Below are positions 20,939 through 36,199 of a DNA stretch of 64,000 nucleotides, in pieces. The notes below the pieces were generated by a model. That model was not told where the DNA came from and did no database searches. It worked only from the letters and a program-made list of their open reading frames with translations. A program made the translations under genes and the position numbers. Positions within the stretch are counted from its first letter, which is position 1. Every line of letters begins with the position of its first letter. Source of the DNA: Clitoria ternatea. Taxonomy: Eukaryota; Streptophyta; Magnoliopsida; Fabales; Fabaceae. The stretch is from NCBI GenBank assembly GCA_037962975.1, contig JAYKXN010000143.1, positions 182,104-246,103 on the forward strand, read 5' to 3'.

Positions 20939-23900
20939 GAAACTAATACGTGAAGAATTTTTAAAGCTTGTGTAGTCCATTTAAATGCTAATATTGAGCT
21001 CAAAGTATGTTGAGTTATGATCTTTTAAAGCTTAATTTAGATATTGTTTGTTCCTTAATATGTCGGTACTGACCCATCTTTTAAATCTAAAAATAAACCA
21101 TATAGAATAACAACTTAATAATTTTAAAATATTATAAAATTAAAAATATGTATGGTAATTGTTTTTATATTTGTACTAGTTACATTTTTGAACTCATAGT
21201 GACCTAATAGATATTATAAATATAGCTAAATAGACATGATAAACAAACCTTAGGACAATTTCACTAAAAGGAAAAGTATGGTTGTGTTGTGATGCAATGT
21301 TGACCACGTATGTATAGGATATGATGAGTGACACCCCTATTTAGAGTAAAAAAGAGAGGACTTCATTTTCTTATTTTTGAAGAGTAATATAGAGAACCAT
21401 TTTTAAAAAGTTTAATATGTAGTTAATCTTAAAGTTTTATAAGTTTGACTTCTTCTTAAATCTATTAAATGTTATTATTATGTTCTTTACCCTTATATAT
21501 ATATATATATATTTGTGTGTGTATAGATTAATAATTCATTTTTAAATCATTATTCTAAAATTTAGGGTAAAGGTTTTGATATAGTAAATTAACATAAAAA
21601 TGATGGATTTGCAAATCAATTATACATATACATACATGGATAGATATGATTCTCAAAAATCTCTTAATACTTGTTCACATAAGACTAATTTTGTAAATAC
21701 TTATTATTTGAATCTAATAATTCTAACATTCTAAAATTAGCCATCCAAATATACTCTAAGGTTTAACTCTTCAATGCTAAAAATCAAATTAAAACTTCAA
21801 TAAGAAATTTTCAATATGATTATAAGTTCAAGAATTCTTTGAAACACCAGAAAATTTTATTTAGGAATGGCGTATTTGATGGAAACTAATACGTGAAGAA
21901 TTTTTAAAGCTTGTGTAGTCCATTTAAATGCTAATATTGAGCTCAAAGTATGTTGAGTTATGATCTTTTAAAGCTTAATTTAGATATTGTTTGTTCCTTA
22001 ATGTGTCGGTACTGACCCATCTTTTAAATCTAAAAATAAACCATATAGAATAACAACTTAATAATTTTAAAATATTATAAAATTAAAAATATGTATGGTA
22101 ATTGTTTTTATATTTGTACTAGTTATATTTTTGAAATCATAGTGACCTAATAGATATTATAAATATAGCTAAATAGACATGATAAACAAACCTTAGGACA
22201 ATTTCACTAAAAGGAAAAGTATGGTTGTGTGGTGATGCAATGTTGACCACGTATGTGTAGGATATGATGAGTGACACCCCTATTTAGAGTAAAAAAGAGA
22301 GGACTTCATTTTCTTATTTTTGAAGAGTAATATAGAGAACCATTTTTAAAAAGTTTAATATGTAGTTAATCTTAAAGTTTTATAAGTTTGACTTCTTCTT
22401 AAACCTATTAAATGTTATTATTATGTTCTTTACCCTTATATATATATATATTTGTGTGTGTATAGATTAATAATTCATTTTTAAATCATTATTCTAAAAT
22501 TTAGGGTAAAGGTTTTGATATAGTAAATTAACATAAAAATGATGGATTTGCAAATCAATTATACATATACATACATGGATAGATATGATTCTCAAAAATC
22601 TCTTAATACTTGTTCACATAAGACTAATTTTGTAAATACTTATTATTTGAATCTAATAATTCTAACATTCTAAAATTAGCCATCCAAATATACTCTAAGG
22701 TTTAACTCTTCAATGCTAAAAATCAAATTAAAACTTCAATAAGAAATTTTCAATATGATTATAAGTTCAAGAATTCTTTGAAACACCAGAAAATTTTATT
22801 TAGGAATGACGTATTTGATGGAAACTAATACGTGAAGAATTTTTAAAGCTTGTGTAGTCCATTTAAATGCTAATATTGAGCTCAAAGTATGTTGAGTTAT
22901 GATCTTTTAAAGCTTAATTTAGATATTGTTTGTTCCTTAATATGTCGGTACTGACCCATCTTCGAAATCTAAAAACAAAAATATAGAATAAGAACTTAAT
23001 ATTTTAAAATATTATAAAGTTAAAAATAATTATGGTAATTGTTTTTATAATTATACTAGTTATATTTTGGAAATCATAGTGACCTAATAGACATTATAAA
23101 TTTAGCTAAGTAGACTTGATAAGCAAACCATAGGACAATTTCACTGAAAGAAAAAATATGATTGTGTTGTGAGGCAATGTTGACCACATATGTGTAGGTT
23201 ATGATGACTGACACAACTATTTAGAGTGAAAAAGAAAAGACTTCATTTTCTTGTTTTTGAAGAGTAATATAGAGAAACATTTTTTAAAAGTTTAATATAT
23301 AGTTAAGCTTAATGTTTTATAAGTTTGACTTCTTCTTAAACCTATTCAATGTTATTATTATGTTCTTTACTCTTATATATATATATATTTATATATGTTT
23401 GTGTGTGTACACATTAATAATTCATTTGTAAATCAATGTTTTAGACTTTAAGGTAAAGTTTTTGACATAGTAAATTTGCAAATCAGTTATAGATATAGAT
23501 ACGTGACTAGATATGATTCTCAGATATATCTTAATATTTCTTCACATAAGACTTGTTTTGTAAATACTTATTATTTGAATTTAATAATTCTAATATTCTA
23601 AAATTAGCCATCAAAATATACTCTAAGTTTTAGCTCTTCAGTGCTAAAAATCAAATTCAAACTTCAATAACAAATTTTCAATATGGTTCTGAGTTCAAGA
23701 ATTCTTTGAAACCCCTGGAAATTTTATTTAGAAATTACTTATTTGATGGAAAGTAATAGATGAAGCATTTTCAAAGCTTGTGTAGTCCACTTAAATGCTA
23801 ATTTTGAGCTCAAATTATCTTGAGTTATGATCTTTTAAAGCTCAATTTAGATATTGTTTATTCCTTAATATGTCAGTACTGACTCATCTTTGAAATCTAA

Positions 23901-24307
23901 AAACAAAACATGTAAAACAACAACTTAATAATTTTAAAATATTATAAAGTTAAAATTAAAAATAGTTATCGTAATTATTTTTATAATTATACTAGTTATA
24001 TTTTTGAAATCATAGTGACCTAATAAACATTATAAATTTAGCTAAATAGACTTCATAAGCAAACCTTAGGACAATTTCACTGAAAGAAACAATATGGTTA
24101 TGTTGTGAGGCAATGTTGACAACATATGTGTAGGCTATGATGAGTAGCACCCGTATTTAGAGTAAAAAAGAAAGGACTCAATTTTCTTATTTTTGAAGAA
24201 TAATATAGAAAACCATTTTTAAAAAGTTAAATATGTAGTTAATCTTAATGTTTATAAGTTTGATTTCTTCTTAAACCTATTAAATGTTATTATTATGTTC
24301 TTTGCTC

Positions 24308-24345
<38 letters not shown>

Positions 24346-24406
24346 ACACACTAATAATTCATTTTTGAATCAATGTTTTAAAATATAGGGTAAAGATTTT
24401 GACATA
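20939..24406. repeat. Satellite A block of unit 1
   Basis: A partial monomer (20939-21318) is followed by monomers at 21319, 22262 and 23199 and a partial at 24135-24406. The segments starting at 20939 and at about 21880 are both near-copies of the unit 0 monomer that starts at about 4793 (shared CTTTTAAATCTAAAAATAAA). The extra length is therefore a duplication of that one monomer type. Confidence 0.93.
24308..24345. repeat. Compound (AT)9(GT)10 microsatellite (unit 1)
   Basis: Equivalent to 7225-7274 with six fewer AT units and the same GT count. Confidence 0.9.
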
Positions 24407-27400
24407 TTAAACTTGTCAATTAATCTTAGTATACTTTTAAAATTTCATTGAGTAACAAAGAAGAAAGATCAATGATTATTACATTTTCCACTAATATAAA
24501 AAGTATCAAGATTAATTAATAAAAGTATGTGTTGAAAAACATAATCAATGCACATTGTAAATTGAAAGAAGTCATATAAAAATTAACATGAAAAATTCTA
24601 AAACACATGTCACAAAAAGGATAAGAGAAAATACATTAAAAATTAAGGAAAACTAAAATATATTATTTATATTATTAATTAATATTAATATATTTTAAAT
24701 TAAATGCATCAACTAAGAATAATATTTATAAAAATAATAACATATAATTGATATCAAAGATGACTGAATCTATTTAAGAATGTTATTTATACAAATAATG
24801 ATTCATTCATGTTATAAAATGACTAAAAAAAGTTACAGAGACTTCATAAATGGACACGCATGGATGCACGTACGCATGCACGAGAATTATTCAATAGTTT
24901 CATTGTATGGAATCCAAAACAACCTTGAAAGTATTTATAAACATTGTATAAAACTTTTAAAAAGAAAAGAAGTCTCGCCACTAGTTCTTTTTCAATCACC
25001 ATATTATGTTATTTTATGTTGATTAAGAAATTTAGTTATTTTAGGTAAACATATTAAACTTGTCAATTATTTTTGGTATACTTTTAAAATTACATTGAAT
25101 AATAAGGAAGAAATATCAATGATTATTTCTTATTCCACTGATATAAATATTTTCATGATTATTTATTAATAGTATGTGTTGAAAAAATAATCAATGCACA
25201 TTGTAAATTGAAAGAAGTCATATAAAAATTAACAAGAATTCAAAAACCCGTCACATAAAAAGGATAAAAGAAAATACATTAAAAACTAAGGAAAAATAAA
25301 ATATATTATTTATATTTTTCATTAATATTAATATATTTTAAATTAAGTGCATCAATTAAGACTTGATGTGACCCCTTACGCGATTCTCTTACTAAATAAA
25401 CCTTAAAAGATAAAAGAATATAATTAATAATATATAATTTGTTAATTCTTTTTGTCAGATTCTTTTACTATCGATCTTTACGATCAATAAACGGAAAAAG
25501 GGAATTAATCAACTTCTATTGATAATTGATAGCAAAAGTGAGAGAATTCTAATCAAGAATAATATTTATAAAAATAATAACATATAATTGATATCAAAGA
25601 TGACTGAATCCATTTAAGAATGCTATTTGTACAAAGAATGATTCATTGAAGTCATTAAACGAATAAAGAAACTCATAAAAACTACATAAATGGACACACA
25701 TGCATGGACGCACGTACGCATGCATGAAAATTATTTCGTAGTTTCATTGTATCGACTCCAAAACAACATTGAATGTATTTATAAATATTGTTTAAAACTT
25801 TTAAAAAGAAAAGAAGTCTCACCACTAGTGCTTTTTCTATCACCATATTATGTTATTTTATGTTGATTAAGAAATTTATTTATTATAGATAAACATATTA
25901 AACTTGTCAACTATTTTTGATATACTTTTTAAATTATATTGAATAATAAACAAGAAAAATCAATGATTATTTCATATTCTACTGATATAAATATTATCAA
26001 GCTTAATTTATAAGAGTATGTATTTAAAAAAGGATAAGAGAAAATACATTAAAAATTAAGGAAAAATAAAATATATTATTTATAGTTTTAATTAATATTA
26101 ATATATTTTAAATTAAATGCATCAACTAAGACTTGGTATGATCCTTTACGCAATTCTCTTACTAAATAAACCTTAAAAAATGAAAGAATATAATTATTAA
26201 TAATATATAATTTGTTAATTATTTTTGTCTGATTCTTTTACTATTGATCTTTACTATCAATAAATGGAAAAGGGAATTCATCATCTTCTATTGATAATTG
26301 ATAGCAAAAGTAAGAGAATCTAATTAAGAATAAAATTTATAAAATAATAACATATAATTGATATCAAAGATGACTAACTCCATTTAAGAAGGATATTTGT
26401 AAAAATAATGATCATTCTGGTTATAAAACGACTAAAAAAACTCACAAAGACTTCACAAATGCACACGCATGCATGGACGTACGTACGCACGCATCAAAAT
26501 TATTAAGTAGTTTTTTTTATAGAATCCAAAACAACATTGAAAGTATTTATAAATATTGTATAAAACTTTTAAAAAGAAAAGAAGTCTCGCCATTAAGACT
26601 ATGGGAAAGTAAAATATATTATTTATATTTTTATTAATATTAATATATTTTAAATTAAATGCATCAATTAAGACTTGAGTGACTCCTTAAAAAAGATAGA
26701 ATATAATTATTAATAATATATAATTTGTGAATTATTTTTGTGAGATTCTTTTACTATCGATCTTTACTATCAATAAATGGAAAAAGGGGAATTAATCAAC
26801 CTCTATTGATAATTGATAGCAAAAGAGAGAGAATTCTAATTAAGAATAATATTTATAAAAATAATATTATATAATTGATATCAAAGATGACTGAATCCAT
26901 TTAAGAATGCAATTTGTATAAATAATGATTCATTCACGTCATAAAACGACTAAAAAACTCACAAAGACTTCATAAATGGACACGTATGCTTGGACACACG
27001 TACGCATACACAACAATTATTAAGTAGTTTAATTGTATGGAATCCAAAACAACCTTGAAAGTATTTATAAACATTGTATAAAACTTTTAAGAAGAAAAGA
27101 AGTCTCGCCACTAGTTCTTTTTCAATCACCATATTATGTTATTTTATGTTGATTAAGAAATTTAGTTATTTTAGGTAAACATATTAAACTTGTCAATTAT
27201 TCTTGGTATACTTTTAAAATTACATTGAATAATAAGGATGAAATATCAATGATTATTTCATATTCCACTGATATAAATATTTTCATGATTATTTATTAAC
27301 AGTATGTGTTGAAAAAATAATCAATGCACACTGTAAATTGAAAGAAGTCATATAAAAATTAACAAGAATTCAAAAACACGTCTCATAAAAAGGATAAAAG

Positions 27401-30400
27401 AAAATACATTAAAAACTAAGGAAAAATAAAATATATTTTTTATATTTTTTATTAATATTAATATATTTTAAATTAAGTGCATCAATTAAGACTTGATGTG
27501 ACCCCTTACGCGATTCTCTTACTAAATAAACCTTAAAAGATAAAAGCATATAATTATTAATAATATATAATTTCTTAATTCTTTTTGTCAGATTCTTTTA
27601 CTATCGATCTTTATGATCAATAAATGGAAAAAGGGAATTAATCAACTTCTATTGATAATTGATAGCAAAAGTGAGAGAATTCTAATCAAGAATAATATTT
27701 ATAAAAATAATAACATATAATTGATATCAAAGATGACTGAATCCATTTAAGAATGCAATTTGTACAAAGAACGTTTTATTAAAGTCATTAAACGAATAAA
27801 GAAACTCACAAAGACTTCATAAATGGACACGCATGCATGGACGCACGTACGCATGCATGAAAATTATTTCGTAGTTTCATTGTAAGGAATCCAAAACAAC
27901 ATTGAATGTATTTATAAATATTGTTTAAAACTTTTAAAAAGAAAACAAGTCTCACCACTAGTGCTTTTTCTATCACCATATTATGTTATTTTATGTTGAT
28001 TAAGAAATTTAGTTATATTAGGTAAATATATTAACTTGTCAATAATTCTTGGTATACTTTTAAAATTACATTGAATAATAAACAAGAAGATCAATGATTA
28101 TTTCATATTCCACTGATATAAATAGTATCAAAATTAATTAATAAAAGTATGTGTTGAAAAAGTAATCAATGCACACTGTAAATTGAAAGAAGTCATATAA
28201 AAATTCACATGCAAAATTCAAAAACACATGTCATAAAAAGGATAAGAGAAAATACATTAAAGATGAAGGAAAAATAAAATATATTTTTAATTAATATTAT
28301 TTTATTTTAAATTAAATGCATCGATTAAGACTCAGTGTGATCCCTTATGCGATTCTCTTACTAAATAAACCTTAAAAAATAAAATAATAGAATTATTAAT
28401 AAAATATAATTTTTTAATTAATTTTGTCACATTCTTTTACTATCGATCTTTACTATCAATAAATGGAAAAGAGAATTAATCATCTTCTATTGATAATTGA
28501 TAGTAAAAGAGAGAGAATTCTAAGTAAGAATAATATTTATAAAAATAATAACATATAATTGATATCAAAGAAGACTGAAGCCATTTAAGAATGCTATTTG
28601 TACAAATTAGGATTCATTCACGTCATAAAACGACTAAAAAAACTCACAAAGACTTCATAAATGTACACGTATGCTTGGACGCACGTATGCATGCACGAAA
28701 ATTATTAAGTAGTTTCATTGTATGGAATCCAAAACAGCATTGAAAATATTTATAAATATTGTATAAAACTTTTAAAAAGAAAAGAAGAGTCGTCACTAGT
28801 GCTTTTTCTCTCACCATATTTTGCTATTTTACGTTGATTAAGAAATTTAGTTATATTAGGTAAACATATTAAACTTATCAATTATTCTTGGTATACTTTT
28901 AAAATTACATTGAATAATAAACTAGAAAGATCAATGATTAATAAAAGTATGTGTTGAAAAAATATTCAATGCACATTGTAAATTGAAAGAAGTCATATGA
29001 AAATTAACATGAAAAACACTAAAACACATGTCATAAAAAGGATAAGAGAAAATACATTGAAAATTAAGGAAAAATAAAATATATTATTTATAATTTTAAT
29101 TAATATTAATATATTTTAGATTAAATGCATCAATTAAGACTTGGTGTAATCCCTTACGTGATTCTCTTACTAAATAAACCTTAAAAAATAAAATAATATA
29201 ATTATTAATAAAATATAATTTTTTACTTAATTTTGTCACATTCTTTTACTATCAATCTTTACTATCAATAAATGGAAAAGGGAAATAATCATCTTCTATT
29301 GATAATTGATAGTAAAAGTGAGAGAATGTAAATAAGAATTATATTTATAAAATAATAATATATAATTGATATCAAAGATGACTAACTCCATTTAAGAATG
29401 CTATTTGTAAAAATAATGATTGATTCTTGTTATAAAACGACCAAAAAAAGTTCAAAGACTTCATAAAAGCACACGTATGCATGGACGCACGTACGCACGC
29501 ATAAAAGTTTTTAAGTAGTTTCATTGTATGGAATCCAAAATAACATTGAAAGTAATTATAAATATTGTATAAAACGTTTAAAAAGAACAGAAGTCTCGTC
29601 ACTAGTGCTTTTTCTATCACCATATTATGTTATTTTATGTTGATTAAGAAATTTAGTTATATTAGGTAAACATATTAAACTTGTCAATTATTCTTAGTAT
29701 ACTTTTAAAATTACATTGAATAGTAAACAAGAAAGAACAATAATTAATAAAAGTATACGTTGAAAAAATATTCAATGCACAATGTAAATTGAAAGAAGTC
29801 ATATAAAAATTAACATAAACAATTCTAAAATACATGTCATAAAAAGGATAAGAGAAAATACATTAAAAATTAAGGAAGAATAAAATATATTCTTTATAAT
29901 TTTAATTAATATTAATATATTTTAAATTAAATGCATCAATTAAGACTTGGTGTAATCCCTTACGTGATTCTCTTATTAAATAAACCTTAAAAAATAACAT
30001 AATATATTTATTAATAATATATAATTCATTAATTATTTTTGTCAGATTCTTTTACTATCGATCTTTACTATCAATAAATGGAAAATGGGAATTAATCCAC
30101 CTTTATTGATAATTGATAGCAAAAGTGAGAGAATTCTAATTAACAATAATACTTATAAAAATAAAAACGTATAATTGATATCAAAGATGACTAAATCCAT
30201 TTTAGAGTGCTATTTGTACAAATAATGATTCATTCACATCATAAAACGACTAAAAAACTCACAAAGACTTCATAAATGGACACACATGCATGGACGCGCG
30301 TAGTTTCATTGTATTGAATCCAAAAAAACATTGAAAGTATTTATGAATATTGTTTAAAACTTTTAAAAAGAAAAGAAGTCTCGCCACTAGAGCTTTTTCT

Positions 30401-33400
30401 ATCACCATATTATGTTATTTTATGTTGATTAAGAAATTTAGTTATTTTACATAAACATATTAAACTTCTCAATTATTCTTGGTATACTTTTAAAATTACA
30501 CTGAATAACAAAAAAGAAAGGTCAATGATTATTTCATATTCCACTGATATAGTAGTATCAAGATTAATTAATAAGAGTATGTATTGAAAAAAATAATCAA
30601 TGCGCATTGTAAATTGAAAGAAGTCATGTAAAAATGAACCTGAAAAATTCTAAAACACATGTCATAAAAAGGATAAGAGAAGGTACATTAAAAACTAAGG
30701 AAAAATAAAATATATGATTTATATTTTTAATTAATATTAATATATTTTAAATTAAATGCATCAACTAAGACTTGGTGTGATCCCTTACGCGATTCTCTTA
30801 CTAAATAAACCTTAAAAAATATAAAAGAATATAATTATTAATTATTTTTGTCAGATTCTTTTACTATCGATCTTTTGTATTAATAAATGGAAAAAGGGAA
30901 TTAATCAACCTCTATTGATAATTGATAGCAAAAGTGAAGGAATTCTAATTAAGAATAATATTTATAAATATACTAACATATAATTGATATCAAAGATGAC
31001 TGAATCCATTTAAGAATGCTGTTTGTGAAAATAATGATTCATTCACGTCATAAAACGACTAAAAAAACTCACTAAGACTTTATAAATGGACACGTATGCT
31101 TGGACGCACGTACGCATGCACGAAAGTTATTAAGTAGTTTCATTGTATGGAATCCAAAACAACGTTGAAAGTATTTATAAATATTGTATTAAACTTTTAA
31201 AAAGAAAACTAAAACATTGTATTGAATCCAAAAAAACATTAAAAGTATTTCTAAAACATACTTCATAAAAAGGATAAGAGAAAATATATTAAAAATTAAG
31301 GAAAATTAAAATATATTATTTATATTTTTAATCAATATTAATATATTTTAAATTAAATCAATCAATTAAGACTGAGTGTGATCCCTTATGCGATTCTCTT
31401 ACTAAATAAACCTTAAAAAATAAAAGAATATAATTATTAATAATATATAATTTGTTAATTAATTTAGTCACATTCTTTTACTATCAATCTTTACTATCAA
31501 TAAATGGAAAATGGAATCAATCATCTTCTATTGATAATTGATAACAAAAGTGAGAGAATCTAATTAAAATATTTATAAAAATAATAACATATAATTGATA
31601 CCAAAGATGACTAACTCCATTTAAGAATTCTATTTGTAAAAATAATGACTCATTCAAGTCATTAAACGACTAAAAAGACTCACAAATACTTTATCAATGC
31701 ACACGCATCCATGGACGAACGTACGCACGATTTCATCGTATGGAATCCAAAACAACATTAAATGTATTTATAAATATTGTATAAAACTTTAAAAAAAAAG
31801 AAATCTTAAAAAAAAAGAAATCTCGTCACTAGTTCTTTTTCTATCACCATATTATGATATTTTATGTTGATTAAGAAATTTAGTTATTTTAGGTAAACAT
31901 ATTAAACTTGTCAATTATGCTTGGAATACTTAAAAAATTCCATTGAGTAATAAAGAAGAAAGATAAATGATTATTACATATTCCACTAATATGAATAGTA
32001 TCAAGATTAATTAATAAAAGTATGTGTTGAAAAACATAATCAATACACACTGTAAATTGAAAGAAGTCATATAAAAATTAACATGAAAAATTCTAAAACA
32101 CATATCAAAAAAAGGATAAGAGAAAATACACTAAAAATTAAGGAAAAATAAATATATTATTTATATTATTAAATAATATTAATATATTTTAAATTAAGTG
32201 CATCAACTAAGACTTGGTGTGATCCCTTACGCGATTCTCTTCCTAAATAAACCTTAAAAAAGAATATAATTATTAACAATATACAATTCGTTAATTAATT
32301 TTGTCACATTCTTTTACTATCAATCTTTACTATCAATAAATGGAAAAGGGAATTAATCAACTTCTATTGATAATTGATAGTAAAAGTGAGAGAATTCTAA
32401 TGTTATAAAACGGCTACAAAAACTTACAATGACTTCATAAATGGACACGCATGGATGGACTCACGTACGCATGCACAAAAATTATTAAGTCGTTTCATTG
32501 CATGGAATCCAAAACAACATTGAAAGTATCTATAAATATTGTATAAAACCTTTAAAAAGAAAATAAGTCTCGCCACTAGTGCTTTTTCTATCACCATATT
32601 CTGTTAATTTATGTTGATTAAGAAATTTAATTATTTTAGGTAAACATATTAAACTTGTCAATTATTCTTGGTATACTTTTAAAATTACAATGAATAATAA
32701 AGAAGAAAGATCAATGATTATTTCATATTCCTCTAATATAAATAGTATCAAGATTAATTTTTAAAAGTATGTGTTAAAAAAATAATCAATGCACATTGTA
32801 AATTGAAAAAAGTCATATAAAAATTAACATGAAAAATTCTAAAACACATGTCATAAAAAGGATAAGAGAAAATACATTAAAAATTAAGGAAAAATAAAAT
32901 ATATTAATTACTTGGTGTCATCACTTACGCAATTCTCTTTCAAAATAAACCTTAAAAAAAGAATATAATTATTAATAATATATAATTTGTTAATTAATTT
33001 TGTCACATTCTTTTACTATCAATCTTTACTATCAATAAATGGAAAAGGGAATTAATCAACTTCTATTGATAATTGATAGTAAAAGTGAGAGAATTCTAAT
33101 GTTATAAAACGACTAAAAAAACTTACAAAGACCTCATAAATGGACATGCATGGATGGACGCACATACGCATGCACGAAAATTATTAAGTAGTTTCATTGT
33201 ATGGAATCCAAAACAACATTAAAAGTATTTATAAATATTGTATAAAACTTTTAAAAAGAAAAGAAATCTCGCCACTATTGCATTTTCTATCACCGTATTC
33301 TGTTAATTTATGTTGATTAAGAAATTTAGTTATTTTTTGTACACATATTAGACTTGTCAATTATTCTTGGCATACTTTTAAAATTACATTGAATAATAAA

Positions 33401-34977
33401 GAAGAAAGATCAATGATTATTTCGTATTCTATTGATATAAGTAGTATAAAGATTAATTTTTAAGAGTATGTGTTAAAAAAATAATCAATGCACATTGTAA
33501 ATTGAAAGAAGTCATATAAAAATTAACATGAAAAATTCTAAAACACATGTCATAAAAAGGAAAAGAGACAACACATTAAAAATTAAGGAAAAAATATATT
33601 ATTTATATTTTTAATTAATATTAATATATTTTAAATTAAATGCATTAATTAAGACTTGTGTGATCCCTTACACGATTCTCTTACTAAATAAACCTTAAAA
33701 AATTAAAGAATATAATTAATAATAATATATAGTTTGTTAATTAATTTTGTCACATTCTTTTACTATCGATCTTTACTATCAATAAATGGAAAAAGGAATT
33801 CATCATCTTCAATTGATAATTGATAGCAAAAGTGAGAAAGTCTAATTAAGAATAATATTTATAAAATAATAACATATAATTGATATCAAAGATGACTAAC
33901 TTCATTTAAGAATGCTATTTGTAAAAATAATGATCATTTTGGTTATAAAACGACTAAAAAACTCACAAAGACTTCATAAATGCACACGCATGCATGGACG
34001 CACGTACACACGCATAAAAATTATTAAGTAGTTTCATTCTATGGAATCTAGAACAACATTGAAAGTATTTATAAATATTGTATAAAACTTTTAAAAAAAA
34101 AAAGAAGTCTCGCTACTAGTTCTTTTTCTATCACCATATTATGTTATTTTATGTTGAGTAAGAAATTTAGTTATTTTAGGTAAACATATTAAACTTATTC
34201 TTGGCATAGTTTTAAAATTATGTTGAATAATAGGATGAAAGAACAATGATTATTTATATTTTTAATTAATATTCTATATTTATATAAAAATTAACAAGAA
34301 AAATTCTAAAACACATGTCATAAAATATATTATTTATATTTTTAATTAATATTATATATTTTAAATTACATACATCCATTAAGACCTGATGTGAACCCTT
34401 ACGCGATTCTCTTACTAAATAAACCTTAAAAATAAAACAATATAATTATTAATAATATATAATTTGTTAATTATATTTGTCAGATTCCTTTACTATCGAT
34501 CTTTACTATCAATAAATTTAAAAAGGGAACTAATCAACCTCTATTGATAATTGATAGTAAAAGTGAAAGAATTCTAATTAATAATGTTATTTATAAAAAT
34601 AATAACATATCATTGATATCAAAGATAACTGAATCCATTTAAGAATGCTATTTGTACAAATAATGATTCATTCACATCATAAAACGACTAAAAAAACTCA
34701 TAAAGACTTTATAAATGGACACATATGCTTGGACGCACGTACGCACACATGAAAATTATTAAGTAGTGTCATTGTATGGACTCCAAAACAACATTGAAAG
34801 TATTTATAAATATTGTATAAAACTTATAAAAAGAAAAGAAGTCTCGCCACTAGTACTTTTTCTATCATCATATTATGTTATATTATGTTGATTAACAAAT
34901 TTAGTTAATTTAGGTAAATATATTAAACTTGTCAATTATTCTTGGTATACTTTTAAAATTACATTGAATAATTTAAG
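24407..34977. repeat. Satellite B array, 14 monomers (unit 1)
   Basis: Collinear with 7336-17916 and 10 bp shorter overall. It has the same internal deletions and the same monomer order. Unlike unit 0, the monomers around 25050 and 27180 are clearly distinct here. A 9-bp TATATTTTT duplication present in units 0 and 3 is single at about 28281. No gene is seen; the short frames at 24780-25022 (+) and 29372-29623 (-) match those in unit 0 because the DNA is copied. Confidence 0.94.
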
Positions 34978-35820
34978 ATCATAATTCAATCATACGGAAA
35001 CACATTTCCCATAATATTCATATCATATTTCAAACATATGAAAACATATTTTCCATAATATTTCATATTTCAAAGAATATGGAAACACATTTTCCATGTT
35101 ATAGTAATTGTTTAATATCATATTCCAAACCATTTGCATCCATTTCATAATTTAATTCAAATTAAATGAAAATATAACTATATGAATTTCTAAACAATTA
35201 AGCAAGCAATTCTAACTTAATTTCTATGTATTTAATATCCTATCCCCTCTTTCTTACCTCAAGTGAAGATCGTTAAGCTTTCCTTATGCTAACTCCCTTG
35301 TATTTCTTCAAATCTTCAAATTTGCGTAATTTCTTCTTATTCAGAAATTAAAGTATGAAGATTTTGAGAGCTTGAATAGGGAGATGAAAGGTTATAGGAT
35401 CTGGAAGGTTTGTGGTCTGAGGAAATGTGGGAGATCAGGGCTCTATTTATAGGCTTTCAATGTCGGTTACTGTAGCAAATTACTGTAGCAATTTACTGTA
35501 GCAAATCACTGTAGCATCTCGAAATTGACATGAGGCGGTGGAAAATTGGAGAATTCTCACGAATTCTCTACATTCTACAACATTTTTCATGTGACGTTAC
35601 TGTAGCATTTTACTGTAGCATTTTACTGTAGTAGATTTTTATTTTATTTTATTATTCTATTCTACATTCTATTCTCGTTTATTTTCGTTTTAAGTCAAAC
35701 TGAAAATATCCTTATATTCATAATTAAATTTCCTATTTTCTAGGTTTCATTTCTTATTTCTCTGAGAAATTTTAATTTTTTCACTATTTAATTTACTGCT
35801 TAAAAAATTGGGCTGTTACA
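34978..35820 (-). repeat. 3' LTR, truncated (unit 1)
   Basis: 843 bp, truncated at the same base as in unit 0. It shares CTGGAAGG and CCTTATATTC with the unit 2 equivalent. Confidence 0.93.
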
Positions 35821-35830
35821 CTCTCCCCCC
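35821..35830 (-). other. Polypurine tract (unit 1)
   Basis: Minus-strand GGGGGGAGAG next to the truncated 3' LTR, unchanged from unit 0. Confidence 0.85.
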
Positions 35831-35869
35831 GTTATAAAAATTTCGTCCTCGAAATTTAAACGTACCTGG

Positions 35870-36007
35870 TTAAAATAATTCAGGATATTGATTCCTCATC
35901 TCATCTTCTCGCTCCCAAGTCATGCTTACTTCATCTCCTTGTTGCCAAGCTACTTTTGGTATAGTACCACTACTTTCAGTTACTAAGTATCTAATATACT
36001 CAGAGTT
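35870..36007 (-). pseudogene. C-terminal pol remnant, unit 1
   Basis: Same 45-codon open stretch as 18809-18946, with the same bounding stops. No base change is evident by eye. Confidence 0.8.
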
Positions 36008-36180
36008 CTAACAATTTTACATTATCTAACTAATAATTATACAGAAACATACAAAGAGCACACATAACACACAAGCACATAAATTTCAAACAAATAGCAA
36101 TCAAGGTTCATACACTTCAAGCTATCTTATGTTAATTTCTAGTTAATTCCTAAGGTTTTCTTTATATTTTATATACCATT

Positions 36181-36192
36181 GCTCTAATACCA
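36181..36192 (-). other. Mutated primer binding site (unit 1)
   Basis: Minus-strand TGGTATTAGAGC is the tRNA-iMet site with one C-to-T change in a CAG context. The same change is in unit 2 and absent from unit 0. Confidence 0.85.
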
Positions 36193-36199
36193 CTTCAGT

